Below, piece after piece: positions 1-7,467 of a DNA stretch of 18,497 nt. This DNA comes from CAMCXT01 sp046302715. GTDB lineage: Bacteria; Bacteroidota; Bacteroidia; M30B66. The notes below the pieces were generated by a model. It made no database searches and was not told the DNA's origin. It saw only the letters and a program-made list of their open reading frames with translations. Positions within the stretch are counted from its first letter, which is position 1, and each line of letters opens with the position of its first letter. The position numbers and the translations under genes are program-made. The stretch is from assembly GCA_046302715.1 (NCBI GenBank), contig JBKCHQ010000216.1:1-18497 (forward strand). Reading direction: 5' to 3'.

Positions 1-25
1 GTAATTTATGGAGGCTTTACAGGCA

Positions 26-148
26 TTAAGAACCTTTTGCAATAGCTTCAGCTACTGCGCCAATAAACATTTCGAGTTCGGGACGATTTTTACCTTTAGC
101 CATAATACCTAGCAGATAAGGGCTTTCATTTTTATAAACAACACCAAA
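26..148 (-). pseudogene. Remnant of a serine hydrolase (class A beta-lactamase-like) C-terminus
   Basis: Reading leftward from 148, a 40-codon stretch ends at a TAA at 26-28. It begins FGVVYKNESPYLLGIMAKG and continues with an amphipathic helix that ends in AIAKGS. The pattern 'VVY..-PY.L..M.KG' followed by a terminal helix is the usual C-terminal strand and helix of class A beta-lactamase-like serine hydrolases. Immediately upstream in this frame is a TAA (149-151), and no catalytic SxxK or KTG region is visible, so only the tail survives. A different frame carries a 46-codon open stretch with an ATG at 249, ending at 109. It overlaps the remnant and its first half might be a frameshifted upstream part, but I do not recognise it. 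The family call rests on pattern memory only. An alternative is a short unrelated gene whose start I have misjudged. Confidence 0.4.
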
Positions 149-514
149 TTAATTGCTGCATTTTCCAGCCCAAAAACTGAAAAAATCTTGCTAACGCTTT
201 TTAATAGTAACACTTCTATCACATTGTTAGGAATGGCGATTGTTTCCATAAAGCACAATCATTAAAATACGCAAAATCATTTTTATATATTTTAAGGATA
301 TTTATTCTACAAAATATTAATAACAACAAAAACTACTGCATATCATATTTTGGGGCTAACAGGAATAGGCTGACCCATTTTTGCTTTGGATTTTGGGTCT
401 AGCGTTAGGGTGAGTAGCAATTAACAGGTTACAGAATGCCGATCGCTAACCAATAGTAATTTCGAAAAAGGAAATTCCCCATTACTATTGAATAACAAAC
501 AATTGCCAGGGTCG
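149..514. other. Gene-free AT-rich stretch at the left edge
   Basis: No convincing complete gene is visible. A 46-codon minus-strand ORF (249 to 109) enters it from the right, and a 26-codon open minus-strand stretch (420 to 343) contains the run DPKSKAKMGQPIPVSPKI with no clear start. The stretch 270-335 is strongly AT-rich. A perfect inverted repeat sits at 451-490. The region separates the AlkB gene from the decayed gene to its left and looks like a site of past gene loss. Confidence 0.5.
451..490. repeat. Perfect 10-bp inverted repeat downstream of the AlkB gene
   Basis: CAATAGTAAT at 451-460 is repeated as its exact reverse complement ATTACTATTG at 481-490, with a 20-nt spacer. The spacer side contains a second short complement (AATTTC near 459 and GAAATT at 471-476), so alternative foldings are possible. 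It lies 25 nt past the stop codon of the minus-strand AlkB gene, a place where a terminator would be expected. On that strand, however, the hairpin is not followed by a run of T, so it is not a canonical intrinsic terminator. It may be an mRNA 3'-end structure or part of a decayed repeat. Confidence 0.45.
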
Positions 515-1108
515 CTATGTTTCTAAAATCTTCCTAAAGGTGAGATTAATTCGTGCTGCACTTTGTGCACGTTTAGGAAGCGCATGTTGCCATAAATTTT
601 GGATGGATGTTCCCATTAAAAGTAATGAACCGGGTTCGAGATTAATTTTAATTTGATGTTTTTTATTTAATTTCTCACGTAATATAAAATCGCGTGGTGC
701 CCCCAAACTTAAAGAAGCTATAGTTGGATTGGCTCCCAATTCAGGTTCATCATCGGAATGCCATCCCATGCTGTCGGAACCATTTCGGTAATAATTAATC
801 AATACCGAATTAAAATCTAAATGCAATTGCTCATTAATCCGTAATATGAGAGAGGCCAAACTCGGATGAAAAGGCTCGGCTTGTAACTGAAGCGATGAAT
901 ACGTGTACCTCTGACGATTGTTTCCTTGCCAGGCATAAAGCCGGGGCTGATTCACCCATTTTCCAAAAATCTTAATTTGTGCGCTCTGCCAATTTATTTC
1001 ACTCACTAAAGCAGTAAATAAAATGGCCTGCTCTTTAGATGCTATAAATTGTGGATAATACTTTAAATCATGGGCAAGCTCTACTATTTTAGATGAATTA
1101 GGCTCCAT
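515..1108 (-). CDS. AlkB-family 2-oxoglutarate/Fe(II)-dependent dioxygenase (ALKBH2/3-like)
   Basis: This 197-residue cytoplasmic enzyme probably removes N-linked methyl or etheno adducts from DNA bases (1-methyladenine, 3-methylcytosine) by oxidative demethylation. It uses Fe(II), 2-oxoglutarate and O2. The iron-binding triad is visible as H117 and D119 in WHSDDE and H175 in WQHALPK. The 2-oxoglutarate-binding arginine lies in RINLTFR (R186/R192). PRLYAWQG near residues 55-62 resembles the substrate-lid segment of the ALKBH2/3 and bacterial short AlkB group. NYYRNGSDSMGWHSD at 105-119 is the family core. Length is normal and no key residue is missing. The ATG lies 3 nt after the stop of the upstream sensor kinase gene, so the two are very likely one transcript with coupled translation. 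No Ada-type regulator is in view. The family is clear; the exact substrate (DNA, RNA or protein) is inferred. Confidence 0.9.
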   Translation of the reverse strand: MEPNSSKIVELAHDLKYYPQFIASKEQAILFTALVSEINWQSAQIKIFGKWVNQPRLYAWQGNNRQRYTYSSLQLQAEPFHPSLASLILRINEQLHLDFNSVLINYYRNGSDSMGWHSDDEPELGANPTIASLSLGAPRDFILREKLNKKHQIKINLEPGSLLLMGTSIQNLWQHALPKRAQSAARINLTFRKILET

Positions 1109-1111
1109 TTT

Positions 1112-4100
1112 TTAAGTATTTTTTAAGATGGGCAGACTAAATATAAAATGAGTGCCGTTACCGATTTCTGATTCAAATGAAATTACACCACCCGAACTTT
1201 CAATGATATTTTTAACCAAAGCCAAGCCTAATCCCATACCTGTACTTTTGGTAGTAAAATTAGGTCTGAAAATTTTGTCTTTAAGCGAATCGGGGATTCC
1301 CGAACCGTTGTCAGAAACTATAAGGGTAAAGCGGTCAGTATCTCTTTTAAGCGACAGCGTAATTTTAGGAAACTCTGCAGATTCGAGCGCTTGCTGGGCA
1401 TTTCGAATAAGATTATTAAATACACGAATTAATTGCTCTTTATCGGATTGCACGTAACAAGGAGCAGAACAGTTATCCGCAATTATTACATCAATAGGAA
1501 TATCTCCTCTGTGAAATTCGGCGGCATGAATAATTAAGTCAACCAAATCAATACGCTCATTTTTCATATGAGGCATTTGTGCAAAGTTGCCGAATTCTGT
1601 AGCGATATGACTTAAGGTATCTATTTGCTCTATTAAATTTTGCGTATAGCGATCGAGACGGTCTTCGAAGCCATCACTGCGGTCCTTCCAGGCACGCTGA
1701 AGCATCTGCGTGCTGAGCTTCATGGGTGTAAGTGGATTTTTAATTTCATGAGCCACCTGTTTCGCCATTTCGCGCCAAGCGCTTTCACGCTCAGAACGCG
1801 CCAACTTTTCTGCACTGCGCTCCAATTCATCAATCATTCGATTATACTCGGCTACAAGGGCACCTATTTCGTCCTTGCCTTTCCAGCGAATAGGCGCATT
1901 CTGTTTACCTAAGGTGAGTTTACCAAGACCTTCTTGAATAATACGCAAAGGTTCGGTAACCGAATTCGACAGCACTATAGCGGCAATTAATACCAATACC
2001 AATAGAATTATGTAAATGTTAACCATGGCCACAACAAAGGTGGCTACTTCGCGCTGAATTTCGCTCTGGCGGGCAAAATAAGGCATATTTATATAACCAA
2101 TAACCTTGTTTTCGCTATTGCGCAAAGGCACATAGGCCGAAAGATATTCATGCGTGCCGATTCGTTCTTTCTGCACACACTCGCTGCTTTGATTTACCTG
2201 CAATTGCTGAAATGCTTCGGGACTTATTTTTTGTGAAATCAAACCTTCATCAAAAAGTTTAGCCCTCGACGAGGCAAATAGCAAGCCCGAAGGCCCGTAA
2301 ATATTGATGTCGGCAGTAAACACTTTCGACATTTTCGAAAGTTTGAATGAATAATCCTCCGCACGTGAGGGATCCAAAAATGCATCCTTTCCCAATAAAT
2401 TTTCAATTTCAATTAAAATAGAATGAATTTTCTCGCTGAGATTTTTAATATTTTTTTGGTGGTTATTGCTATTTATAAATGCAATGCTTCCCCCGCCAAT
2501 CAACAATAGTGAAATAAAAAGAATAGAAATAATGGCCAACTGAATTTTTCGCTTAAAACTTAATTTATAATCCTCTTTACGTAACCTAAACAACATTATG
2601 ATTCCTCCTAGAACAGCTAGCAGCACCATCATGTATGAAAAGGGGGTGAGCACTTGAATCCATGAGGGTTGTGGCAGAGATAAAATAACCAGCGAATCGG
2701 CACCCGACCGGTATCTCAAATGCGAAAAACCATCCTTATTCAAAAAAAGAGCAGTATCCTTTTTTATATCTGTAAACATCGCATCACTCAAACTATAGGG
2801 AAAGGTCCCCCCATGGGTTACGAGTTTCCCTTTATAATATCGGGCATAACTGTAGCGACTCAAATCGGTATTCGACTTCACCCTTTTATCGAGCAATAGC
2901 TCGGGATATCCTATTTCTTCAGTGGTAAAACGCGATTCAAACTCCAGATATAAGCGGGCAAGCACGGTAGTATCGGGTTCGCGCTCGCGAATAATGAGTC
3001 GGGCAATGTAACTTATGCGTCCATTATTATTTTCGAGAAAGAAAAAATTTTCGCTTTTTGTAGGAAGTCCAATAGAGTCAATTTTACGATCGTATTCCTC
3101 TGGTGTATGGTTGGAGTTGGCCGCATAAACCGTATTTAACAAACAATCGTCGGCACCTAAAATATGGGGAGTTATGGTGTAACGTTCCCAATATCCGTTA
3201 AAATATAACTGAGTAAAATCACGCACCTGTCCGCTAATCGTATCGCCCGGTCGCAAATAATTTTTAAGTAGGGTATCGGTAAAAATTCTTTTTTCGGTAT
3301 CCGCAAAAATGCTTTCTCCTATGAGATCACGTTCATCTGCGTAATGCTCAGCGAGTAATTTTCGGCGATCCTTCTCACGTTGTGCGGTGTACTTTACAAT
3401 AAAAAATGTGGTAGTAAAGGAAAGTAATGCTAATGCAGATACCGTGTTTAATATGGTCAACCGCTGCCAACGCTTATAGGTAAGCGAAATAATGGTGCTT
3501 AAAATTGATGCAAAGAGAAAGGGAATATAAATTCCATCGTCAAAAAGTAAACATGCAGCAGTGGTGAATAATGCCGTTGCACCAATAAAAACCCAAATAG
3601 GCTTGCGCTTTGGTTGAAATTCAGAAAATAGTTTGTGCGTTAATAATACGAATGCTATAAATACTAATGCTGCAATTAAATAGGCTAAAAACGACGTAAA
3701 TGAAAATGCTGTTATATTGTTTACTCCATAGGCTATGCTTGAATCATGTATTAAACTGCGCAGCAGCATCAAGATTAAGACTAAAAATAAAAATGCAAAA
3801 AATGGCATTACCCATTTTAGAATTTGAGGTACTATTATATCTATTCGGTAAGATATTTTTTGCCATATCAAAGCCCCATAAACCAATAATAGGGCATCCA
3901 AAAACACATCCCCTAAAGACGGAAACCACTCCGAGGATGCATACTCGCTTGGATGGAATAACATGCTTTCGTAGAGAATGGCAGGAACATGAGCAAACTG
4001 AATTATTATTCGCAGTAAAAGTACTGCGGTAAAAAGAAACACATGACTACGTGCAGTTTTACGTTTGTAATCGAATAGCAGGTGAAGGGAAAGAATAAAT

Positions 4101-4765
4101 AGAATGATTCCTACAATAAAAACAAAGGTTTCAAAGGGTTTTATGAGAGAATTAGCCTCATCGGTTGTACCTGGTATAAACCATGCCATGGTATTTCGCC
4201 TGGCGTTGTAGAGCGGACTGCCACCCGATGTGCTGTCCAAACTTAATTGGGCTTTTGCATTTAAACCTTCGGCAAATGGAAAATGATCGTTCAAATAGGC
4301 GTTTTGATAGGAATATTGTGCCTTAATAAGCGCCAATGCCACAACGGTGCATGAATCGGACTCAAACCGTCGTGCAAGGTACCAGCCGTTAGCAAGTTTC
4401 CATAATTGCTGAGTAGATGTTTTACGCAAATATTCTAAACCAACTGGAACCGACCGATCAGACCAAAAAAGCAGATTTTCGCTATCGTATCTAAAAAATG
4501 AAATATTTTCATCTCTTGCGGCATCCATCCAAATTTTTCCACCCTGCCTGAACTTGCTGCAAGGTTCTTTAACAAACTCTTCTGCAAGGCTCACCAATCG
4601 TGCTTCACGCTTAAGTATGAGTTGACGAATTTCGTGCAGCTGTGCTGGCGCTTCGATATTGTTGGAACGTTTAAGATGAGCATTTACCCCAAAAAAAAGG
4701 CAAAGCAAGGCTCCCAAAAAAGTAAAAATCAGTTTAAATTTCAAACGTTCGAAAATTATGCGCAA
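1112..4765 (-). CDS. Large membrane sensor histidine kinase (NtrY-like)
   Basis: This 1217-residue integral membrane kinase autophosphorylates a histidine and should pass the phosphate to a response regulator, but none is encoded nearby. One membrane helix lies near 11-29. A soluble segment of about 180 residues follows, then roughly eight helices at 210-457 and a second soluble segment of about 250 residues. Further helices lie at 706-727, 740-764 and 909-932, with a sensor-like loop at 765-908 between the last two. The cytoplasmic part has a HAMP linker (about 934-985), the H-box AHEIKNPLTPMKLS with phospho-acceptor H1006, the N-box NNLIRNAQQAL (1117-1127), G1 box DNGSGIP (1152-1158), F-box near FRPNFTTKS and G2 box GMGLGLALV (1176-1184). 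The phrase KNPLTPMKLS is typical of NtrY-type kinases. The start is TTG at 4765: the next in-frame ATG comes only after the first helix, and there is a stop 12 nt upstream of the TTG. The AlkB gene follows after 3 nt. The signal sensed is unknown. Confidence 0.9.
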   Translation of the reverse strand: MRIIFERLKFKLIFTFLGALLCLFFGVNAHLKRSNNIEAPAQLHEIRQLILKREARLVSLAEEFVKEPCSKFRQGGKIWMDAARDENISFFRYDSENLLFWSDRSVPVGLEYLRKTSTQQLWKLANGWYLARRFESDSCTVVALALIKAQYSYQNAYLNDHFPFAEGLNAKAQLSLDSTSGGSPLYNARRNTMAWFIPGTTDEANSLIKPFETFVFIVGIILFILSLHLLFDYKRKTARSHVFLFTAVLLLRIIIQFAHVPAILYESMLFHPSEYASSEWFPSLGDVFLDALLLVYGALIWQKISYRIDIIVPQILKWVMPFFAFLFLVLILMLLRSLIHDSSIAYGVNNITAFSFTSFLAYLIAALVFIAFVLLTHKLFSEFQPKRKPIWVFIGATALFTTAACLLFDDGIYIPFLFASILSTIISLTYKRWQRLTILNTVSALALLSFTTTFFIVKYTAQREKDRRKLLAEHYADERDLIGESIFADTEKRIFTDTLLKNYLRPGDTISGQVRDFTQLYFNGYWERYTITPHILGADDCLLNTVYAANSNHTPEEYDRKIDSIGLPTKSENFFFLENNNGRISYIARLIIREREPDTTVLARLYLEFESRFTTEEIGYPELLLDKRVKSNTDLSRYSYARYYKGKLVTHGGTFPYSLSDAMFTDIKKDTALFLNKDGFSHLRYRSGADSLVILSLPQPSWIQVLTPFSYMMVLLAVLGGIIMLFRLRKEDYKLSFKRKIQLAIISILFISLLLIGGGSIAFINSNNHQKNIKNLSEKIHSILIEIENLLGKDAFLDPSRAEDYSFKLSKMSKVFTADINIYGPSGLLFASSRAKLFDEGLISQKISPEAFQQLQVNQSSECVQKERIGTHEYLSAYVPLRNSENKVIGYINMPYFARQSEIQREVATFVVAMVNIYIILLVLVLIAAIVLSNSVTEPLRIIQEGLGKLTLGKQNAPIRWKGKDEIGALVAEYNRMIDELERSAEKLARSERESAWREMAKQVAHEIKNPLTPMKLSTQMLQRAWKDRSDGFEDRLDRYTQNLIEQIDTLSHIATEFGNFAQMPHMKNERIDLVDLIIHAAEFHRGDIPIDVIIADNCSAPCYVQSDKEQLIRVFNNLIRNAQQALESAEFPKITLSLKRDTDRFTLIVSDNGSGIPDSLKDKIFRPNFTTKSTGMGLGLALVKNIIESSGGVISFESEIGNGTHFIFSLPILKNT

Positions 4766-4838
4766 ATTAATCCGAAATTAGCGAAGTCCATAATTAGAAA
4801 ACCTCAAAAATAAAGCCGCAAACTCTTAATATTGGTTT
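4766..4838. promoter_or_regulatory. Divergent intergenic region between the sensor kinase and the M1 peptidase
   Basis: These 73 nt separate two genes transcribed away from each other, so promoters for both should lie here or just inside the genes. On the plus strand, TAATATTG at 4827-4834 differs by one base from the Bacteroidota -7 box (TAnnTTTG), but it sits too close to the ATG at 4839 to serve it comfortably. No matching -33 element and no Shine-Dalgarno sequence is seen for either gene. The assignment is by position only. Confidence 0.35.
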
Positions 4839-7253
4839 ATGAAAATCATTGTACTTACTAGCTTTCTTTTTCTAACACCATCACTACACCTTCTCATGGC
4901 CCAACATCTGTGCGCTAATCAAAAGGGCAACATCGAACGTGGTGCCCGTGATGCCGAATCATCGGCACTTGACACACGCAGCGACAGTATTGACATACGG
5001 CATTATACCATAAATCTCGATTTTACCTCGCTGCCACAAGCAACTCTTAAAGCTGCATGCACGGTTGACTTCGAGGCCAGAGTTAACGGCATTAACCAAT
5101 TGGTGCTTGACCTAGAAGCGCTTACCGTTGATTCGATTAAGGCAGAAAACGAATTATTAACCTTTACGCACACAGGACCCAAACTCCGCATAAACTTAAG
5201 CCAAAACCTCAATCAGGGCGATATATCTGCATTAACCGTGTATTATGGAGGCACGCCCATTGAAGATGCCAGTGGTTTTGGAGGTTTTAGTTTCTCTGGC
5301 AGTTATGCATACAATATTGGCGTGGGATTTAGCGCCAATCCGCATAATCTAGGCAGAGTGTGGTTTCCATGCTTCGATAATTTTGTAGAGCGAAGCACCT
5401 ACACCTGCATTGTGAATATGCCTCCCACCTACTCGGCCTATTGCGGCGGAATGCTGGTGAGCGATGAAACTAATGGTAATGTGCGCACTATGGTTTGGGA
5501 CTTAAATCAGGAAATACCCACTTATCTGGCATCGGTAGCTGTGGCGCCATATACCGAGGTGCGTAAAACATTTAACAGTATAACTAATCCTTCGTTGCCG
5601 GTGGTATTAGCGGCATTGCCTGCCGATACTACGGCATTAAAAAATTCGTTTGTGAGTTTGGAGCCAATTTTCGAAGAGTTTGAAGCGCATTTCGGGCCGT
5701 ATCGCTGGGATCGTGTAGGCTACGTTTTGGTTCCTTTTCAAGCCGGTGCCATGGAACATGCAAGTAATGTGGCCTTTATGCGTGACCTCATTCCGTTTGG
5801 CCCTTCACAAAATCAGCATATCATGGCGCATGAACTCGCGCACAGCTGGTTTGGGAATCTAGCTACCTGTCGCACGGCTTCTGAAATGTGGCTCAATGAG
5901 GGTTGGGCGTCATACACCGAACGATTATTCGATGAATGGATTATTAGCAGGGCAACATACGACGCCAAAGTACGCGACAATCACAAAGAGATGCTGCAAC
6001 TTGCTCATGTGCGCGATTCGGCGTACTGGCCTTTGAGCAATGTTCCGCATGCTTACACTTACAGCAACCACACCTACGAATTGCCCGCCGACAAAATACA
6101 TACACTACGCTCGTATATGGGCGACAGCTTATTTTTTGCAGGCTTGAGGCATTATCTTGAAACGCATCAATATACACATGCTACATCGAATGATTTACGC
6201 GATGCCCTGCAAGAAGCCACCGAACTCGATTTGAACGATTATTTTGCCGACTGGGTAGATACGCCCGGCTGGGCTGGATTCGAAATTGATTCCAGCACTT
6301 ATTCCGGTGGAGTGCTTAATGTGTATTACAGTCAAAAATCGGCTGGAAATACTCACCATTATCAAAATGTACCCATGAGCTTCTCTTTTGTGCGCAACGA
6401 TTTTAGCGCCGAGAGCTCGATGGCATTTTTAAGTGGACCTAGTGGAATGGTAACATTTGAGCTGGATTTTGAACCTAAAATGGTGATTTTGAATCGCGAC
6501 GAAAAGATCTCGCAGGCAGTAACCGGCCAGGAAGCCGTAATTACCTCAACAGGAACCCGTGTTTGGAGCAATGCCCTGGTCGAAATTCCGGTTGATGCCA
6601 TAGGCGACTCCGTGTTGCTGCGTGTGGAGCATTTCTGGGTGGCCCCCGATCCTATTAAAACACCGTATATGCCTTACCGTTTGTCGCCCAATCGGTACTG
6701 GAAAGTGGACGGCATTCTAAATTCGGGGTTTAGAGGTAAATTTCGGGTGCAATACAATGGAAAAACAAACACCACCGATAACGGCTGGCTCGACCATAAC
6801 TTAATAACAGACGAAAACCGACTGGTGCTTATGTACCGCCGCGACGCCCACGACGATTGGCGCGTAATACCTAGCACCAAAAACATGTACACCAGCACCA
6901 CCGACAAATTCGGCAAAATAGAAACAGACACGCTGATGCTTGGCGAATATGTTCTCGCAGAGCTTGACAGCAGTTTGGGGAGTGTTAATTTACCCGCCAA
7001 AAATTTGATTAAAGAATTAATAATTACGCCAAATCCGGCCACTGAAGAAATAACCATTAGCTGGAACGACAACCACTTGGGCAGCATTGAGCTGTTTGAT
7101 GCTATGGGAAAAAATATCGGATATACACAACCCCTTCGTGGTATTCAATCAGTAACCTTACCGATTTCGCACTTAGGGAAAGGCCATTATATAATCCGAA
7201 GAACCCTCGGCAATGGGGAGATTTCTCTCGGGAAATTTATAAAGGTTGAATAA
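4839..7253 (+). CDS. Secreted M1-family metallopeptidase with T9SS C-terminal sorting domain
   Basis: This 804-residue zinc peptidase of the gluzincin M1 (aminopeptidase N/leukotriene A4 hydrolase) family is predicted to trim N-terminal residues from peptides at the cell surface or outside the cell. A Sec signal peptide covers about residues 1-21 (hydrophobic core, then LLMAQ). The N-terminal beta domain spans about 50-245. The catalytic domain has the exopeptidase motif as GAMEH (303-307), the zinc motif HELAH (331-335) with catalytic E332, and the third zinc ligand E354 in WLNEGW, exactly 18 residues after the second histidine. A beta-rich segment follows, and about residues 727-804 form a type A T9SS sorting domain: ITPNPATEEITI, then GSIELFDAMGK, a GHYIIRR strand and the terminal KFIKVE. 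The tail implies export through the outer membrane by the type IX system. The gene stands alone, divergent from the sensor kinase and convergent with dnaE. The GAMEN motif is changed to GAMEH. Specificity is not predictable here. Confidence 0.93.
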   Translation: MKIIVLTSFLFLTPSLHLLMAQHLCANQKGNIERGARDAESSALDTRSDSIDIRHYTINLDFTSLPQATLKAACTVDFEARVNGINQLVLDLEALTVDSIKAENELLTFTHTGPKLRINLSQNLNQGDISALTVYYGGTPIEDASGFGGFSFSGSYAYNIGVGFSANPHNLGRVWFPCFDNFVERSTYTCIVNMPPTYSAYCGGMLVSDETNGNVRTMVWDLNQEIPTYLASVAVAPYTEVRKTFNSITNPSLPVVLAALPADTTALKNSFVSLEPIFEEFEAHFGPYRWDRVGYVLVPFQAGAMEHASNVAFMRDLIPFGPSQNQHIMAHELAHSWFGNLATCRTASEMWLNEGWASYTERLFDEWIISRATYDAKVRDNHKEMLQLAHVRDSAYWPLSNVPHAYTYSNHTYELPADKIHTLRSYMGDSLFFAGLRHYLETHQYTHATSNDLRDALQEATELDLNDYFADWVDTPGWAGFEIDSSTYSGGVLNVYYSQKSAGNTHHYQNVPMSFSFVRNDFSAESSMAFLSGPSGMVTFELDFEPKMVILNRDEKISQAVTGQEAVITSTGTRVWSNALVEIPVDAIGDSVLLRVEHFWVAPDPIKTPYMPYRLSPNRYWKVDGILNSGFRGKFRVQYNGKTNTTDNGWLDHNLITDENRLVLMYRRDAHDDWRVIPSTKNMYTSTTDKFGKIETDTLMLGEYVLAELDSSLGSVNLPAKNLIKELIITPNPATEEITISWNDNHLGSIELFDAMGKNIGYTQPLRGIQSVTLPISHLGKGHYIIRRTLGNGEISLGKFIKVE

Positions 7254-7397
7254 GCGTTGTGCTTTATCAACTGGATATTAAAGCTAAGAATCGAATTTTG
7301 TTAGCCTGAAATGCCTTTTGACATTTTAACCCAAATTGTGCATCATAATTGAATAATTCGCCTCAAGGGCCGAATGAATCTACGATTGGTCGGGATT

Positions 7398-7467
7398 AAC
7401 CCAGATGCATCATGAAGGCCTAAAGCGCAAAACCTTAGCATTTCATTTCTAAGACTTGATCTGGGTT
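7398..7467 (-). terminator. Nested inverted repeat after dnaE, possible 3'-end structure
   Basis: AACCCAGAT at 7398-7406 is matched exactly by ATCTGGGTT at 7459-7467, which touches the dnaE stop codon (7467-7469). Inside it, CTTAG (7434-7438) pairs with CTAAG (7449-7453) over a 10-nt loop. On the minus strand the structure would form directly after the dnaE stop. No T run follows, so it is at best a non-canonical terminator or an mRNA-stabilising fold. The rest of the 213-nt convergent gap between the M1 peptidase and dnaE shows no gene. Confidence 0.3.

Noticed and set aside
6674..7087. 137-codon ORF antisense to the M1 peptidase 3' end
   Set aside because: It is antisense to the conserved peptidase and sorting-domain region, with Ser/Leu-rich shadow composition and no start context.
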